A stretch of DNA of 54,379 nt from Candidatus Taenariivivens baikalensis (lineage in GTDB: Bacteria > Omnitrophota > Omnitrophia > Omnitrophales > Aquincolibacteriaceae), in contig SICL01000012.1 of NCBI GenBank assembly GCA_009691445.1, positions 1-54,379 on the forward strand, written 5' to 3'. The notes below the pieces were generated by a model. That model saw nothing but the letters and a program-made list of their open reading frames with translations. It searched no databases and was not told where the DNA came from. Positions 1 to 13,100 of the stretch are shown here, piece by piece (position 1 is the stretch's first letter; every line of letters begins with the position of its first letter). Both the position numbers and the translations under genes were made by a program.

Positions 1-354
1 CGAAATTCATTTTCCGCTCTCCCCCATCAATCAAATAAGCTTTAGCGGAAGGATAGTCCGAAGCCTGCGTTTTGATTTCTTGCTAGAAACGGGGAGCTGG
101 TAAGCGATCATTAAATCCTCAAGAATTGAAAAATAATTTTCTGCTAATTTTCGCTCAATGCGACCTTCGCGTGCCACCGAAGAAATATTCAGCATGGATC
201 CTTGCGAGAAACTTGCCGACTCTAAGAATCGGGCAAAGGCTGAAAGGTTTCGGGCTAACCCTTCCTAGTGCACTTCCTGCAAAAGTTCCAGGACTCTCTG
301 GATTTCATCAATAATAATCCAATCCTGAAAGCCCTTTGGAATGAACGTCTCGAG
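1..354 (-). pseudogene. Decayed AAA_14/DUF4143 ATPase remnant
   Basis: Reading the minus strand gives pieces of one family in the right order but not in one frame. Near 349-268 lies a Walker B segment of the AAA_14 type (DWIIIDEIQRV) followed by LELLQEVH and a stop. From about 270 down to 65 lies a DUF4143-like segment with AFARFLESASFSQGS and YFSILEDLMIAYQLPV. From about 75 to 1 a third frame gives YPSAKAYLIDGG, which resembles the family's C-terminal end. The Walker A part is missing, and the spacing implies internal deletions between the pieces. Intact members are about 400 residues, ATP-binding, and often found near toxin-antitoxin genes; their role is poorly defined. The remnant runs off the left edge. 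I read it as non-functional. Recognition is by eye from family motifs. Confidence 0.6.
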
Positions 355-580
355 CCTTGCTAGAACGGGCTGCGTTCAGGACGGGCAGATCCTTGGGGGG
401 GATGAAATCCGAATAAATCTCAAACGGCTTTTCTTCCGGAACCGGAACGACTTGAATCCTGGCCGTGTTAAGGAATTGATGGAATGACCGGAGTGATTCC
501 GGGGGCTCCTTTTGATAACGGACTTCATCCATAATCTGTCCGAACTTCTTTCTTAGATCCAGGGCATTAAGCTCTCTCAT
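308..580 (-). pseudogene. Phd/YefM-type antitoxin fused to PIN toxin remnant
   Basis: The minus-strand start at 580 is preceded by a strong Shine-Dalgarno (AAGGAGG) about 7 bases upstream, so I prefer it to the longer reading from 637. The first 26 residues, with NALDLRKKFGQIMDEVRY, match the N-terminal DNA-binding part of Phd/YefM-family antitoxins. Where the antitoxin should continue, the sequence jumps to a stretch ending in IPPKDLPVLNAARSSKA, which resembles the central PKD-P-x-L-x-A-A region of PIN-domain RNases. The frame then runs into the AAA_14 remnant and stops. This looks like a deletion fusing the start of an antitoxin gene to the middle of its toxin gene. The antitoxin N-terminus could still be made, but a working toxin could not. 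Confidence 0.55.
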
Positions 581-610
581 AGTCGAATCCTCCTTATGTC
601 TATAATTAGT

Positions 611-646
611 ACAATAGATACAATACACACAATACATACAATCAAT
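611..646. repeat. Four 9-bp tandem repeats in front of the antitoxin remnant
   Basis: Four consecutive 9-base units, each starting ACAAT (ACAATAGAT, ACAATACAC, ACAATACAT, ACAATCAAT), lie just upstream of the minus-strand antitoxin start. Type II antitoxins usually bind repeats next to their own promoter, so these may be old operator iterons. They could also be simple-sequence slippage. Confidence 0.5.
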
Positions 647-978
647 AGTCTTCTAGTGCCATTGGTGCCTGCCACCACCAGCGGAGAAAGCAGAAGCGAC
701 TTCCATTAATAGAAGGGGGACGAGCCTAATAATTAATATTTGTTAATAATAATCAACTTTGGGTTATATGAAATTGATGTATTTTGATCGTTTGGGGATG
801 TATTTAATATAAAGTTATATTTTATGCTATAAATTGCTAGTTATTGACTCTTGCATTAACTCAATTAGTCCGTTATCTTTTTGGGAGTAAATCTGTGAAT
901 AGTTTTATGGCCGTATATCCGACTGTAATGTTGCTGATGGCTTGATACGAAGTAAAAAGATTCCTCTGAGGAGAGAGA
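647..978. other. AT-rich intergenic region upstream of the giant gene
   Basis: This 330-base gap separates the minus-strand remnants from the plus-strand leader ORF. Bases from about 720 to 900 are clearly richer in A and T than the flanks and contain several promoter-like hexamers. No convincing gene, tRNA or terminator was found. As the only sizeable non-coding stretch before 36 kb of plus-strand coding sequence, it is the likely site of the giant gene's promoter. Confidence 0.5.
784..813 (+). promoter_or_regulatory. Candidate sigma-70 promoter for the giant gene
   Basis: TTGATC at 784-789 and TATAAA at 808-813 are separated by 18 bases in the AT-rich region. The match to the -35/-10 consensus is only fair, and nearby AT-rich hexamers could serve equally well. 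Transcript start mapping would decide. Confidence 0.25.
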
Positions 979-1173
979 ATGACAAGAACGCAAGATTACC
1001 GAAACAGCGAAGAAAAGTCCCAACTGACATCGCACCATTCAGCCGCTCGATTTTTGTTTATTCCATCTTTGCCTTTCTTTAATACGTCTGATTGCGCCTT
1101 TCTTGTTCCATTGACTGTCCATACCCGTTCTCTCAATTATGTCGACCCCTTGTCTGAGGGGGTGCGGGCTTGA
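979..1173 (+). CDS. Small leader ORF overlapping the giant gene start
   Basis: This 64-codon ORF has a good ribosome binding site (GAGGAGAGAGA just before the ATG). Its TGA stop at 1171-1173 overlaps the TTG start of the giant gene at 1170-1172. Such an overlap is the usual geometry for translational coupling, where ribosomes ending on the first frame restart on the second. The peptide (starts MTRTQDYRNSEEK) belongs to no family I recognise and shows no clear membrane segment. It may be a regulatory leader rather than a functional protein, and codon statistics cannot settle this at such a length. The overlap and the ribosome binding site are seen directly; coupling is inferred. Confidence 0.4.
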   Translation: MTRTQDYRNSEEKSQLTSHHSAARFLFIPSLPFFNTSDCAFLVPLTVHTRSLNYVDPLSEGVRA

Positions 1174-4100
1174 AAATTTCTTTCCAGTTTCTTTCCAATC
1201 CAAAATTCATCAAAGGAACAGTTTATTCCGGCATTCTTCTTGGCAGTCTCCTTCTGGGCATTGGCGTCTTAAAAGCCGTTGTAAATACTTCTTACCCATT
1301 TACCGCCGGAACCGAATCAACTTACGACATCACCGGCTCCATCGAACTTGCCACGGACACTGAACCAAATCCGGATGCCGATGTCGCCCGGCTATCCGCT
1401 TTAGCGGCCTACGTGGATAATGGCGGAACCAACATGTTCAATGGTACCGGTAATAGTAAGGATCAAACCACCTATGCCACCGATTTAAAACTTACCGCAC
1501 CGAGTTATGCGTCGCCCTCATTTTTGAATGCCAAAGAACCGATTCCGGGAACCAATCCAGTGCCGAGCAATTTATGGCATTTGGATGGTGCCATCACGAC
1601 GACAATTGATTCCATCGGAGGAGTTACTTGCACTAATACCGCCGCCACTTCAGGGACTGGACAAGCAAATTTTAGTGAAGACCGTGTTTTTACCGGCACG
1701 TCTCAGTATCTGGATTGCGGTTCGGCTGGAAATATTTCCGGTGCCGCCATCTCTGTTGAGGCCTGGGCCAGACCCCTGGACACAGCACCTGTGAATGCTA
1801 CAGCGTCGGGTATTGTGACGAAAGGACGCGATAACGGGACCTCACCCTGCAGATCCTGGCGCCTTGGCACTTCAGGAACGGGGGCTACTTTTCATCCAAT
1901 ATTTTCGGTCGCCACAGGAGCAGCCTGCGGAGGGGCTTATGTCACCGCTACCGGAACGACTACATTCGCGGCTGCTACCTGGTATCACCTGGTAGGGACT
2001 TATACCGATGCCTCCGATGTCCAAATATATGTGAACGGACTTTTAGAGACCACCTCGGCTGCTCAAAGTGGAAATGTTGTGCCGACAACGAATAATTCGT
2101 TCATTGGTACTCAGGTAACCACGACCAATGAATTCGAAGGACAAATTGATGAAGTTGCCATTTATACCTCCGTATTAACTCTGGAACAAATCAAGGAACA
2201 TTATAATAATCCACGCCGCCTGCGCAGCCTTTGGCTTTTGGATAATGCACTCACGGACAGCGGACCGATGGGAAATACGCTCACCAATGTCGGAACGGTC
2301 AACATCGCTTCAAACTACGCTATTTTTGATGCTGGCGGCAAACGTCTTACGGCCACTCCGTCCGGGAATACTTCCCTCAATTTCACCACCGAAGCGACAC
2401 TTGCCGCGCGCGTGAACTTCGCCTCGTTTCCCTCGGCAGCGAAGTACATCATCGACAGCAATGCCACCGATATCTTTGCGCTTCAAGTGACCGGAGACGG
2501 ATCTATGTTTAAACCTCAGGTTACTTTTACAAACACAACACCGACCACCACGACCATCACTGGAACCAAAGCAGTTTCTTCGAGCGGATGGCATCATTTG
2601 GCGGCGGTTTGGAATAAAGGAACGGTTTCTCTTTATGTGGACGGCCATTTGGATACTCAGGCCACTTACACGCTCACCCTTAATTCTACGGGAACGATGG
2701 GACTTACCATTGGGGCTAAAACAGGCGGCGGTTCGGAAGTTACAGCGAGTGTCGATGACGTTGTCGCTTATGCCCGGGCTGCGAGTCCGGATGAAATTCT
2801 TCAAATGGCAGGTGGATTGCCCCGGTTTGGCACCTTTATGTCCCGTACTGACATAAATGCACAAGCCACTCTTCCGTGGAATCATTTTACCTGGGGTGAG
2901 ACGCTGCCTTATGGAAAAGGAATTCCAACCACGGAATCATTTCTCAAAAATTTGTATCATATGAGTGACGGCACGGAATCCAAATCCGGCTCCAATACAC
3001 TTGATCTCAGCCACAGCGCTTATAGCACTTTCGGCAGAATGGGCAATGCCCAGTATTTGTCCAGCGGCTCCGGTTATATCGTGACGAACTCCAACATCGC
3101 GGCGGCGTCATCCAATAAGTTTGCAGCGGAAGCCTGGGTCCAGTTTAAATCTGCGGCACCCGGCGCCGGTGATTATGTGATCAGGATTGGAACGAATGAT
3201 CCTTCCATCCTTCGCGATTCATCCACAGGAAAAATGAAGGCCATTGCAAATGGAACGACCGTGACCGGTACGAAGATTATTCAGGACACGCGCTGGCATC
3301 ATGTTGCCATGACCTCGGATGCGACCAATATTACTCTTTATGTTGATGGCATCCAGGATGGTCAGGGAGCGGCTACAGCAGGACCCAACACCGCTGCTGT
3401 CATGTATTTGGGAGATGACGGATCGCAAGGCGACAGCTTCACGGGAATGATCGATGAGGTGGCTTTTTATGATGATGTCGATGGAAACACGGCAACGATG
3501 CTGGCAAATCACTACAAGTTAGGAATTGCCTCGACAAAAATCCTCACTCAATCTTGCGGTTCAACCTGCGGTGGTTCCGATGCCTGGATCGGTCCTGTGA
3601 GAGCAGCGGCCAACAATGTGACCCCCACGGCGGGGACGGCTGCCGCACTCTGGACTTTTGACGAGGCGAATTTTATCGGAGCGGATACGGATACCGATGA
3701 TCTTGTAACGAGTGGTAATTATGGGCAAGGTATGGGCGGAGTCAACACCGCTCAAGACACGCTTTTTCAGGGAGGACGTTCCGCTGTTTTTAATGGGTCT
3801 ACAGAATATATTTCAGTTCCGGAGGCTTCCAGTTTGGAGCCCGCGTCGGGCTTGACCATTGCCGCCTGGATTAAATTAGAAGAAGTCCCCGCTGACGGCG
3901 CGACGATCGTTAGCAAATTTAACACGGCCACTACCGCTTCTTACGCCCTGGAATTGATGGCTAATCAAACCTTAAGAATGAGAGCTACAGAAGCCGGAGC
4001 AGAAGGAACGGCAGTCTCCACAAATGCCGGAGCTGTTCCGATTGGAGAATGGGTGTTTGTGACTGCTTCTTTTGATGAAACCAATGTCGATTTTTATGTC

Positions 4101-7100
4101 AACGGCGCATCGCAGGGAACCGGTGTCAGCCTGGCTAAAAACGTTCAATATGATACCGGGGGTTCGGGCAGACTTCTTATAGGAAGAGATGCCACGACGA
4201 ACAATCGGCCTTCCTTCAAAGGCAAGATGGATATGCTGGGAATCTGGAATGCGGTTTTGAATAATAGCAGTTCAAATCCTCTCATCTCGGCTCTTTATAA
4301 TGCCGGAGATCCTTACAACTTTATTTTGGATCCGACTGACCAGGATCCAACTCCGGCGGATGCCCAGTATTTTCGCTATAAGATTTTTTATAATACGCTC
4401 GATCCCTTCGTTAATCCGCTGATTCAAAGTGTAAGCATCAAAACCACAACCTATTCGAAGTCAGATCCTGTGATTAGCAATGACACAGGATTGGCTTATA
4501 CAGTCGGTCTTGATGTTTTTGACGCAACAGAATATCCCAACAGCGGCAACATCAAATATCAACTCAAATGTACTAGCTGCTCAACAGCAAACGGTTGCAC
4601 CGTAGGAAACTGGTGTTATCACAATGGTTCAAACTGGACTAATTCAGACAGCTCTTATGCGCAGGCAAATACAGAATCAACCGTGAATACTTATTTCAGT
4701 GCTTTTCGTACGCAGATGGGTACCGGAAATCTTTTTTGGCAGGCCGTCCTTCATGGAAGTGGAGAGCAGCAAGTCAAACTCGACAAAATCGATCTTACGA
4801 CAGATACCATCTATAACTCGATCACGTATATTCAACCGTCCAATGAAACGATGACCGTGGGTAATGCCTCGACGTCTACCACGGATGTCATTTGGGATGT
4901 GCTCAGTGTCAGCAATGTCACCATTGACTATTCAACGGATAATTTCTCAACACCCTATTCCATCACGGGCAGCCGGTCCGCGACCGGAGCCGGAGGAACA
5001 GGCTGCAGTTTGAACGGACATTCAGGATGCCACCGTTTCACCGTCCCGGACGCTCCTTCCACTAATTTTAAGATCCGCATTCATGATGTGGCAGTCCTTG
5101 CGGCCGATGTCACCAGCACGGCTAACACCGTAAACAATAATATCGTGATCACCACTCCTTCAGGAGGTCAGACATACACGGTAGATCGGCAAGTCGAAAT
5201 CGATTGGACGGCCAAAGGTGCAATGGGCGCGAACACTAATACAGTCATTAAATATAGTAAGGATGGAAGCTTTGGTTCGAATACGATTACCTTAACCTCA
5301 GCCGCATCTAATTCGGGAGCCAACTCAGGGATTAATGGAGCGACCTCTTGTACCGGCAGTGTTAACGGGGATGTTTATTCCGGTTGTATTCGCTGGATCA
5401 TTGCGAGAAATGAAGCCGGTGCTGATACGACAGATCCTGCCACACTGACCAATGGAGCGGTAGGATCATTCCGCATTACCGATGGTAATTGTACTTCCAC
5501 AGTCGGGGCCGATTGCACCATGGACACTGCCGGATTTACTGTGAACGGAAAAATTACGATGAAGGGTCCGACAGGATCTGATACCTGGAAAGTCGAAACT
5601 GAAAAAGATATTAATGGCACTACACTGCCCATTAAGTGGACCTACAACGGAGACATGAACGATACCACTTTGGGTAATGGAAGTATTACACTCAAATTTG
5701 ATATGGATGGAAATTTTAATGGAACAGATGGTTCACCGAATAATGATTTTACGATTGTGACGGTTCCGATTGCAGGTGCGACAGGAATTTGTGATCCTCC
5801 AACAGCGGATACAACGCCAGCTACCAAAGAGACAGGTTCGGGATGTTTTGTCTGGACGACCGAAAACGGAGCCTCGTTTACAGGTCCCGAGGCTATTCGA
5901 GTCACAGGATTAGGAACCGCGACGGCTAAAATTCGCGGCACCATTTCACCTCCGTCCGCGGCGGTTGTCACCAATGATACCAACGCTTTTGCAGTCGATC
6001 CGTGGTTTGAGATAACGGCTCCGACAGGATCAGATTTGTGGAAGACCGGAATCACAAATACACACACGATCAGCTGGTACACTCATGGTGCCGGACTTGG
6101 CAATGTGGATTTAGAGTGGTACTCGGGACTTTCCGGATCTTCCTGGGCGACGGTGACTGTTCAAACCGATGGCTCTTACTCAAATAAAGCAGATGGTAAC
6201 GGCGCTCACAATAAAGTTTGGTCCTCGGTGACGGATGCGAATCCTTGCACGGGAGGAACATTATCCATTGGATGCGATAAAGTAAGAATACGCGTGAAAC
6301 AGACAGGTGGGGGAACGCGTGAGGGGGCTTCTGCTAACTTTACAATTAAACCGCGGCTTATTATGAACGATCCCTCTCCGATCAATCTACAAATCGGAGC
6401 TTCACGAAATATTACCTGGTCTTATGACGGGACTGCAGCAGGGGTCATCAAGATTTATTATTCCACCAATTCAAATTGGGGCGATGCTTGCGATCCCGCG
6501 ACAGGAACCGGAAAATGTCCGGACGCGACTCATCTTTGTCAAGCCACGGCTCCAGCAACTACTTGCAGCAGTGCTTTCACGGTTCCGACCATTGTTTTTT
6601 CCAAGACTGTTAAATTCCGCGCGGAAGCGGTCAATGATACAACCAATGTGGTCAGTGCTGACTCACCCACAAACGCGGTCTTCCACGCCAAATATACGAT
6701 TACGGCACCTACAGCCGCCGCTGAAAAATTTTCAGAAGAAGGGGTGTCCGTTAGTTGGACGGAAGGAACACCCGCTGCACCCGTCAAAGTTCATATTTAT
6801 CAGCGCGTGACTACGGACGGAACCTGGACCAAGATCACGGATCAAGGGGATCAAAGCGGAACCACGGATGATGGAATTTTTGATGGCGTGGCTGGAATCA
6901 ATGATACCGGACCCTGGACGATTCCGTCGAGCTATCTTCATAATGATGTTCAACTTTTGGTCACGGATGCGCTCGATACAACCGGACCGAATTATTATTC
7001 CGGCGGAACGGTTTCATTCAAGAGTGAGCTCAAGACCGAGCTGGTTAATCCCAGCACCTCCGGATTAAAGTGGTATGTTGGAGAAAAGGTTAACGTGGGT

Positions 7101-10100
7101 GGCGGCGACCGGATCATTGAATGGTCGTACAAGGGTGATAGTGACACAATTCCCACAGCGAATGTTCTTTTGAAATATTGTACGGATAGTACTTTTACCT
7201 GCGGTTCTCCAGTGACGATCGCGACCGTGAATGCGCATGCAAATTCAAATTGTACGCCACCAGGAGTTTCAGCTCCAAAATCTTCCGGTTGCTATGTTTG
7301 GGCGGGGACCCCGGGAGCAACGACCGGAGTCGGTGATGAAAAAAATAAGACGGTGAAGATTTTTGTGACTGGAGATGCCTCCCAGGGTTGCAGTCCTACG
7401 GCTTGTGCTCCGGATAATATGCCCGTGGTAAGTACTGGAAATTCATTTATCGGCACAGCGAATACTATGATGTTGCTGCCGCGTCTGCAGTTTGTTTCTT
7501 TGACTCCTGGACCTTCAGCACCGACTCCGGCACCTGCCGCGACACAATTGGATGTGGACACTGATTATCATGTGAACTGGGATTCTCAAGGATCTTCCGG
7601 AAATCTGACCCAAATCAATTTACTTTATTCTGCTAATGGAGGCTCCACTTTTCCTAATGCTATTGGAACCAACCCGCAGAGCAATACGACGGCTGTTACG
7701 CCTCCGTCGACACCGAATAACGCCGTTGATTATTGGCACACGCCGGCAAATTCGACAGACATCAGTACTTCATCGCAAAAATACAAAATTCGCATCGAAG
7801 ATCCAGCGGGAGCTTATACCACTATTGTGAATAGCGAGTCGAGTAATTACGATCTCGTGGCTTGGTTCAATAATTTGAGAGATGGATCGGATACGGCACT
7901 CAGCAGTTCCACTTATTGTAAGGTGCAGGGAACTTGCACGGTGAAGTGGGACAGTCATCCTTCAAGCGGCATTGATTCGATTAAGGTGCAATATTCCAAG
8001 GATGGAGGAACAAACTGGCTTGATACATCCGGTGGAACTATCACGAATGCTGGAACTTACAACTGGACGGTGCCTAATGCGGCGGGGATGATTGATAGTG
8101 ACAATAAACTTCGTGTGATGGACATGGTTGACGGGAATATGCAGAGGACCAATCCTATTCCCTCTGCGGCAATTAATATTGTTCCGAACATTGTGATGGT
8201 GATGCCCGATACGAGCGGAACGCCGCTGGGCAACGGTGTTAAGTGGCGTGAAACGCAGATTCCAACCATACGTTGGAAGATGATTGGGGATTTAGCAACG
8301 GTGACGAACGTGAAGATTGAATATGATAATACGAGTCCATATACATTTATCGATGCAAAAACGATCGTGACATCCACACCCAATGGCAGTGATATTACCG
8401 GGCCGGATCTTTGCACCAAGAGCACAGCCAACGCTGGCGAAACGACGGGTTGCTTTGCGTGGTCTATCCCTGACAACGCCGATTTTTCAGAGTTGAGCAC
8501 TCATGTTTTTATCCGTGTGAAAGACGCGGACGGCGGACATCCGAATTCGACGCTGATTACAGGGAATGGCGTCTCGGGTGATTTCGCCGTGGTCCCCATC
8601 GAAGAGGTGACGGTGGTGGATGTGGTGGCTACCGATGCTGACGGGATTATTCCTGGAAAAGACGTGGATGTGAAGTGGACCGTAACTGGAGATTTGCTCG
8701 GAGGCAAGAGTGTAGCCGTTCATTGGACGATCGATGGCGCCGCCTTCTCACCGCTTGGTACAACGCCTTACGTTTCAGATACGGTAAACGGGAGTGCCTG
8801 TGACAAGACCGGATATTCGGGCTGCGCGCGTATGACGATGCCGAACAATACGATCGCTCAGCCATTTCAGGCGCGAGTGGCCGACTTCAATGATGGGACT
8901 ATCAAACTTTTAAGCGCGACCAAGACCGTGATTGGAAAAGTGGAATTATCTAATTTACCGGATGGCCAAAGTCTGGTGGTGACGGAAACATTTGATGTGA
9001 AATGGATCTCGTATGGAACCATCGACGGAGCTGCGGATACGGTCGTCGATTTGGATACGAATGAGACGGCAAATCATTATGCTGCCGGGGCAAGTGTGAC
9101 CACATGGAGCGGGAAAACGAATGATAATAACGGGAATGGTGCTTGTGCACCGCCCTCGACAACCGCCGCAGGGCAGTATGCGGGTTGTCTGCAGATCACG
9201 TTACCGGACCGGTTCTCAAATAATTTTGCTGGGATCCGGGTGACGGATGGAACAACGAATTCGAAGAGCAAGGCATCGGGGACATTTAGTACGAAGGGAA
9301 GGATTGATGTCACAGATCCGATCAATGCTTCAACGGGAGCGACGCTTAGCAGTACCGTGTGGAAGGTCGAGACCGACAAGAATTACGCAGATACTCAGAT
9401 TGCGATTGGGTGGAAATTCAAGGGAGCGTCGGCTAATCTTGGCACCATCACGATTGATTATGATGAAGACGGTAATTTTTCAGGAGAATTGCAAGATATC
9501 ACGAGTGGAGCGATTGCGGTGACCGCGGCATCGGGTTGCGTAGCACCTTCGGCCACAGGTTATACGGGATCAGGATGTTTTGTGTGGACTTCAAGCAATG
9601 CAACATTGCGGTTATCTTCGGGGGCCGCTGCGAAGTTCCGAATTCATGCCGCGAGTGCGACGCCCGTGGTGAACTCCGCCTCTGAGCCCGCGTTTGAAAT
9701 GCGCGGATGGTATGACCTAACAGCACCGACATCTTCAAGCAAGTGGTTTACCGGAGAAGCAAACACACGCCAAGTTCAGTGGGAAACTCACGGAACTGGA
9801 ATCGGAAATGTGGATGTTCAGTACAATATTGACGGAGCCGGTTGGTTAGCAGTGAATGCCAATGAACTCGGCGGCTCGGCTTTTACGAATCAGACAGATG
9901 CGGATGGAACGCATACCGCGACTTGGTCTTCTGTGACGGATGCCTCGCCGTGTACTAATACCGGTCTTGCGATCGGATGCGATAAAGTGAAGATCCGAGT
10001 GGTCAAGAATGGCGGAAGTATCGAGATGCAGTCCGCGAACTTCAAGATCAAACCGAAGCTTAACTTCACCGATCCTAATCCCGCTAATTTTCAGATCGAT

Positions 10101-13100
10101 GATGCCCGCGACCTCGCTTGGACCTGGAACGGAACGGGTGCAGGCAATGTGAATGTTTATTATTCGACGGATGGAAATTGGGGAAATGCTTGTACAACGG
10201 CGACCGGAGCCGGGAAATGTCCGAGCGGTACTTTTATTTGTCAGGCAGCATGGAACGTTTCCGGAATGAAGTGCAACTGGGGAGCCGTTCCTGACACCAC
10301 GTATTCCTCTGTTTTAAGATTTAGGGCGGAATCGAGTCTCGATGTAACTGACATTCTTGCAGACACGGCAGCGAATAAGGTCGTTCACGGAAAATATTCT
10401 GTAACAGCTCCTGCAGCCGGATCTGAAAATTTCTCGGAAGAAACCGTGGCGATTACCTGGAGTGAAATTACCGCGGCGAATCCTTCGAAAGTTCACGTTT
10501 GGTGGAGAACAGAAAATGATACTTGGAATAAAATTACAACGACGGGGGATGCTTCGGGAACCACGGATGACGGAGCCCTTGATGGAGTGGGGACGAACGA
10601 CAACGGACCGTGGACGATTCCTTCCACAGCGATTCATAACAACCTTCAGATTCGCGTGACGGACGCACTCGATTCCGGAAGTTTCTATTCTGCCGGTACG
10701 GTCAGTTTCAAGAGTGTGATGAAGACGCGTTTGATTAATCCTTCGGGAGGGCAAACGTGGATGGCGGGAGAAAAAACGGGAGTGGGAGGCGGGGCCCGTG
10801 TGATTGAGTGGGGCTATAAAGGGGATAGCGATACTTCTCCGACCGCAAATATTCTTCTGAAATATTGTACAGATGGAACGATTACCTGCGGTTCTCCGGT
10901 GGCGATCGCGACTGTGAATGCGCATGCGGGATCAGGCTGCACCCGTCCTACGGTTTCGGCGCCTGAATCTTCAGGGTGTTATGTTTGGGCCGATGCCACG
11001 ACGACCGGTGTGGCAGATGTTCGGAATAAAACGCTTCGTGTTTTTTCGACAGGGGATAGCTCTCAGGGATGCGGTCCGATGGCCTGCTCTCCCAATAATC
11101 GTCCGGTGATCAATGTCAATAATAACGCTGCGGCAGGATCCTCGAGTGATGTCGTGATTGTGCCAAGAGTAGTTTTTACGACGATTGCGCCCCGAACGAG
11201 CGGCGGCACAAAAATTCCTTTAACGCCTTACCCCGCTTCTGATCAGCTTGATGCCGACCGTGATTATTTACTCAAGTGGGATTCGCAGGGAACGCCCTTG
11301 TCTACAGTTGATCTGCATTATTCCAAGGATAATGGAAGTAATTATTCTTTTAGTATTGCAGCAGGCACATCCAATACTACGGCCGCGACACCGCCTTCGT
11401 CTCCGAATAACACCTATACAGCATGGACGAGCCCGTCTACCTCGGCGAATATCAGTACCTCGACGATCAAATTCAAATTTCGAGTTCGTGATCCTGATAC
11501 GGGCGGCGGGTACGACTTATTGAGCAAAAATGAGACAGGAACTTATTATCTCGTGGCCTGGTTTGATAATTTACGGGATGGAGCGGATGCGGCGCTCGGC
11601 AGTTCTACTTATTGTAAAGTTCAGGGGACGTGCACCGTGAAATGGGATAGTCATCCCTCCAACATTGCCAATATCAAAGTTCAGTATACGAGTGATGGTG
11701 GTTCAAATTGGTTTGATGCCAGCTCCTCAATTGCAAATGGCGGAAGCTACGGCTGGACGGTTCCCAATGAGGCCAATATCATCGGAAACGATATCAAGGT
11801 TCGGGTGGTGGATACGGTGAGCGGGCATACGCCGACTCGAACGAGTCCGCTTCCCTCAGCAGCATTGAATACCGTAGCGAATATTGTGGTGACAACCCCG
11901 CCGCTTGGCGGAGGAGTCAAGTGGCGCGAAACGCAAACCCGCCGAGTGATCCAGTGGAAAATGATCGGAGATCTGGCCACGGTGAGCCAAGTGACTCTGG
12001 AATATTCCCTGAGTTCAGATTTTTCAAGTCCGCAGGTCATCGCCAGCAATATTGATAACAGTGAGAATGAGGTGAGTGCATATGTGTGTACCGCCGATTC
12101 TCCGGTGGCCGGTGAAACAACAGGATGTTATCCCTGGACGATTCCGGATAATGCGGATTTCCCAGCTGCGACGGTTTACCTCCGCGTCAAGGATGTGGAT
12201 TCAGGGCATCCCGATTCTTCCCTGATTCCTGGCAACGGCGTTTCTTCAGCGATTGCGATTGATCCCATTGAAGCGGTGACTGTCGTGAGTGTCGTTGCAA
12301 CCGATGGGGCTGGAATTATTCCCGGTAAAAACGTAGATGTAAAGTGGACTGTGACCGGAGATTTGCTGACGGTCGGAAAGAACGTCGATTTATATTGGAC
12401 CATCAATGGCAGCAGTTTCTCGGCGCTTGGGGCTACGACTTATGATGCCGATGCGGCAACCGGTGTATGTGACGCGACCGGATTTTCCGGCTGCGCGCGC
12501 ATGATTATGCCGGACAATACCATTGCTCAGGCGTTTCAGGTACGAGTGGCCGATCCCAGTGATGCAGCCATTAATCTTTTAAGCGCGACCAAGACCGTGA
12601 TTGGAAAAGTGGAATTATCTAATTTACCGGATGGCCAAAGTCTGGTGGTGACGGAAACATTTGATGTGAAATGGATTTCGTACGGAACCATCGACGGGGC
12701 TGCGGATACGAAAATTGATTTGGATACGAATGCAGTGGGAAATAGTTATGCGGCCGGGGCAAGTGTGACGACGTTGTCGGGGAAGACCAATGATAATAAC
12801 GGGGATGGAACTTGCACGCCGCCTTCGACGACAGCAGCCGGTCAATATGCCGGATGCTTGAAGGTCACCATTCCGGACCGGTTCTCAAATAATTTAGCTG
12901 GAATCCGAGTGACGGATGGAACGACGAATGCAAAGAATGCGGCATCCGGGACGTTTACGACCAAGGGAAAAATTGATGTGCTGGATCCGATCAATGCGTC
13001 AACGGGGGCTGTTCTTGCGGGTACGGTTTGGAAAGTTGAGACGGATAAGAATTACGCAGATACTCAGATTGCGATTGGGTGGAAATTCAAGGGAGCGTCG

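Noticed and set aside
126..314. Plus-strand ORF of 62 codons at the left edge
   Set aside because: The minus strand of the same bases carries recognisable AAA_14/DUF4143 motifs, so this is a shadow of the remnant.
1139..1363. Plus-strand ORF of 74 codons overlapping the giant gene start
   Set aside because: It lies in another frame over the signal peptide region, with no good ribosome binding site and a composition unlike a protein.
2310..2885. Minus-strand ORF of 191 codons within the giant gene
   Set aside because: It is an antisense shadow of the LamG region, rich in R, S and H, with no family resemblance and no ribosome binding site.
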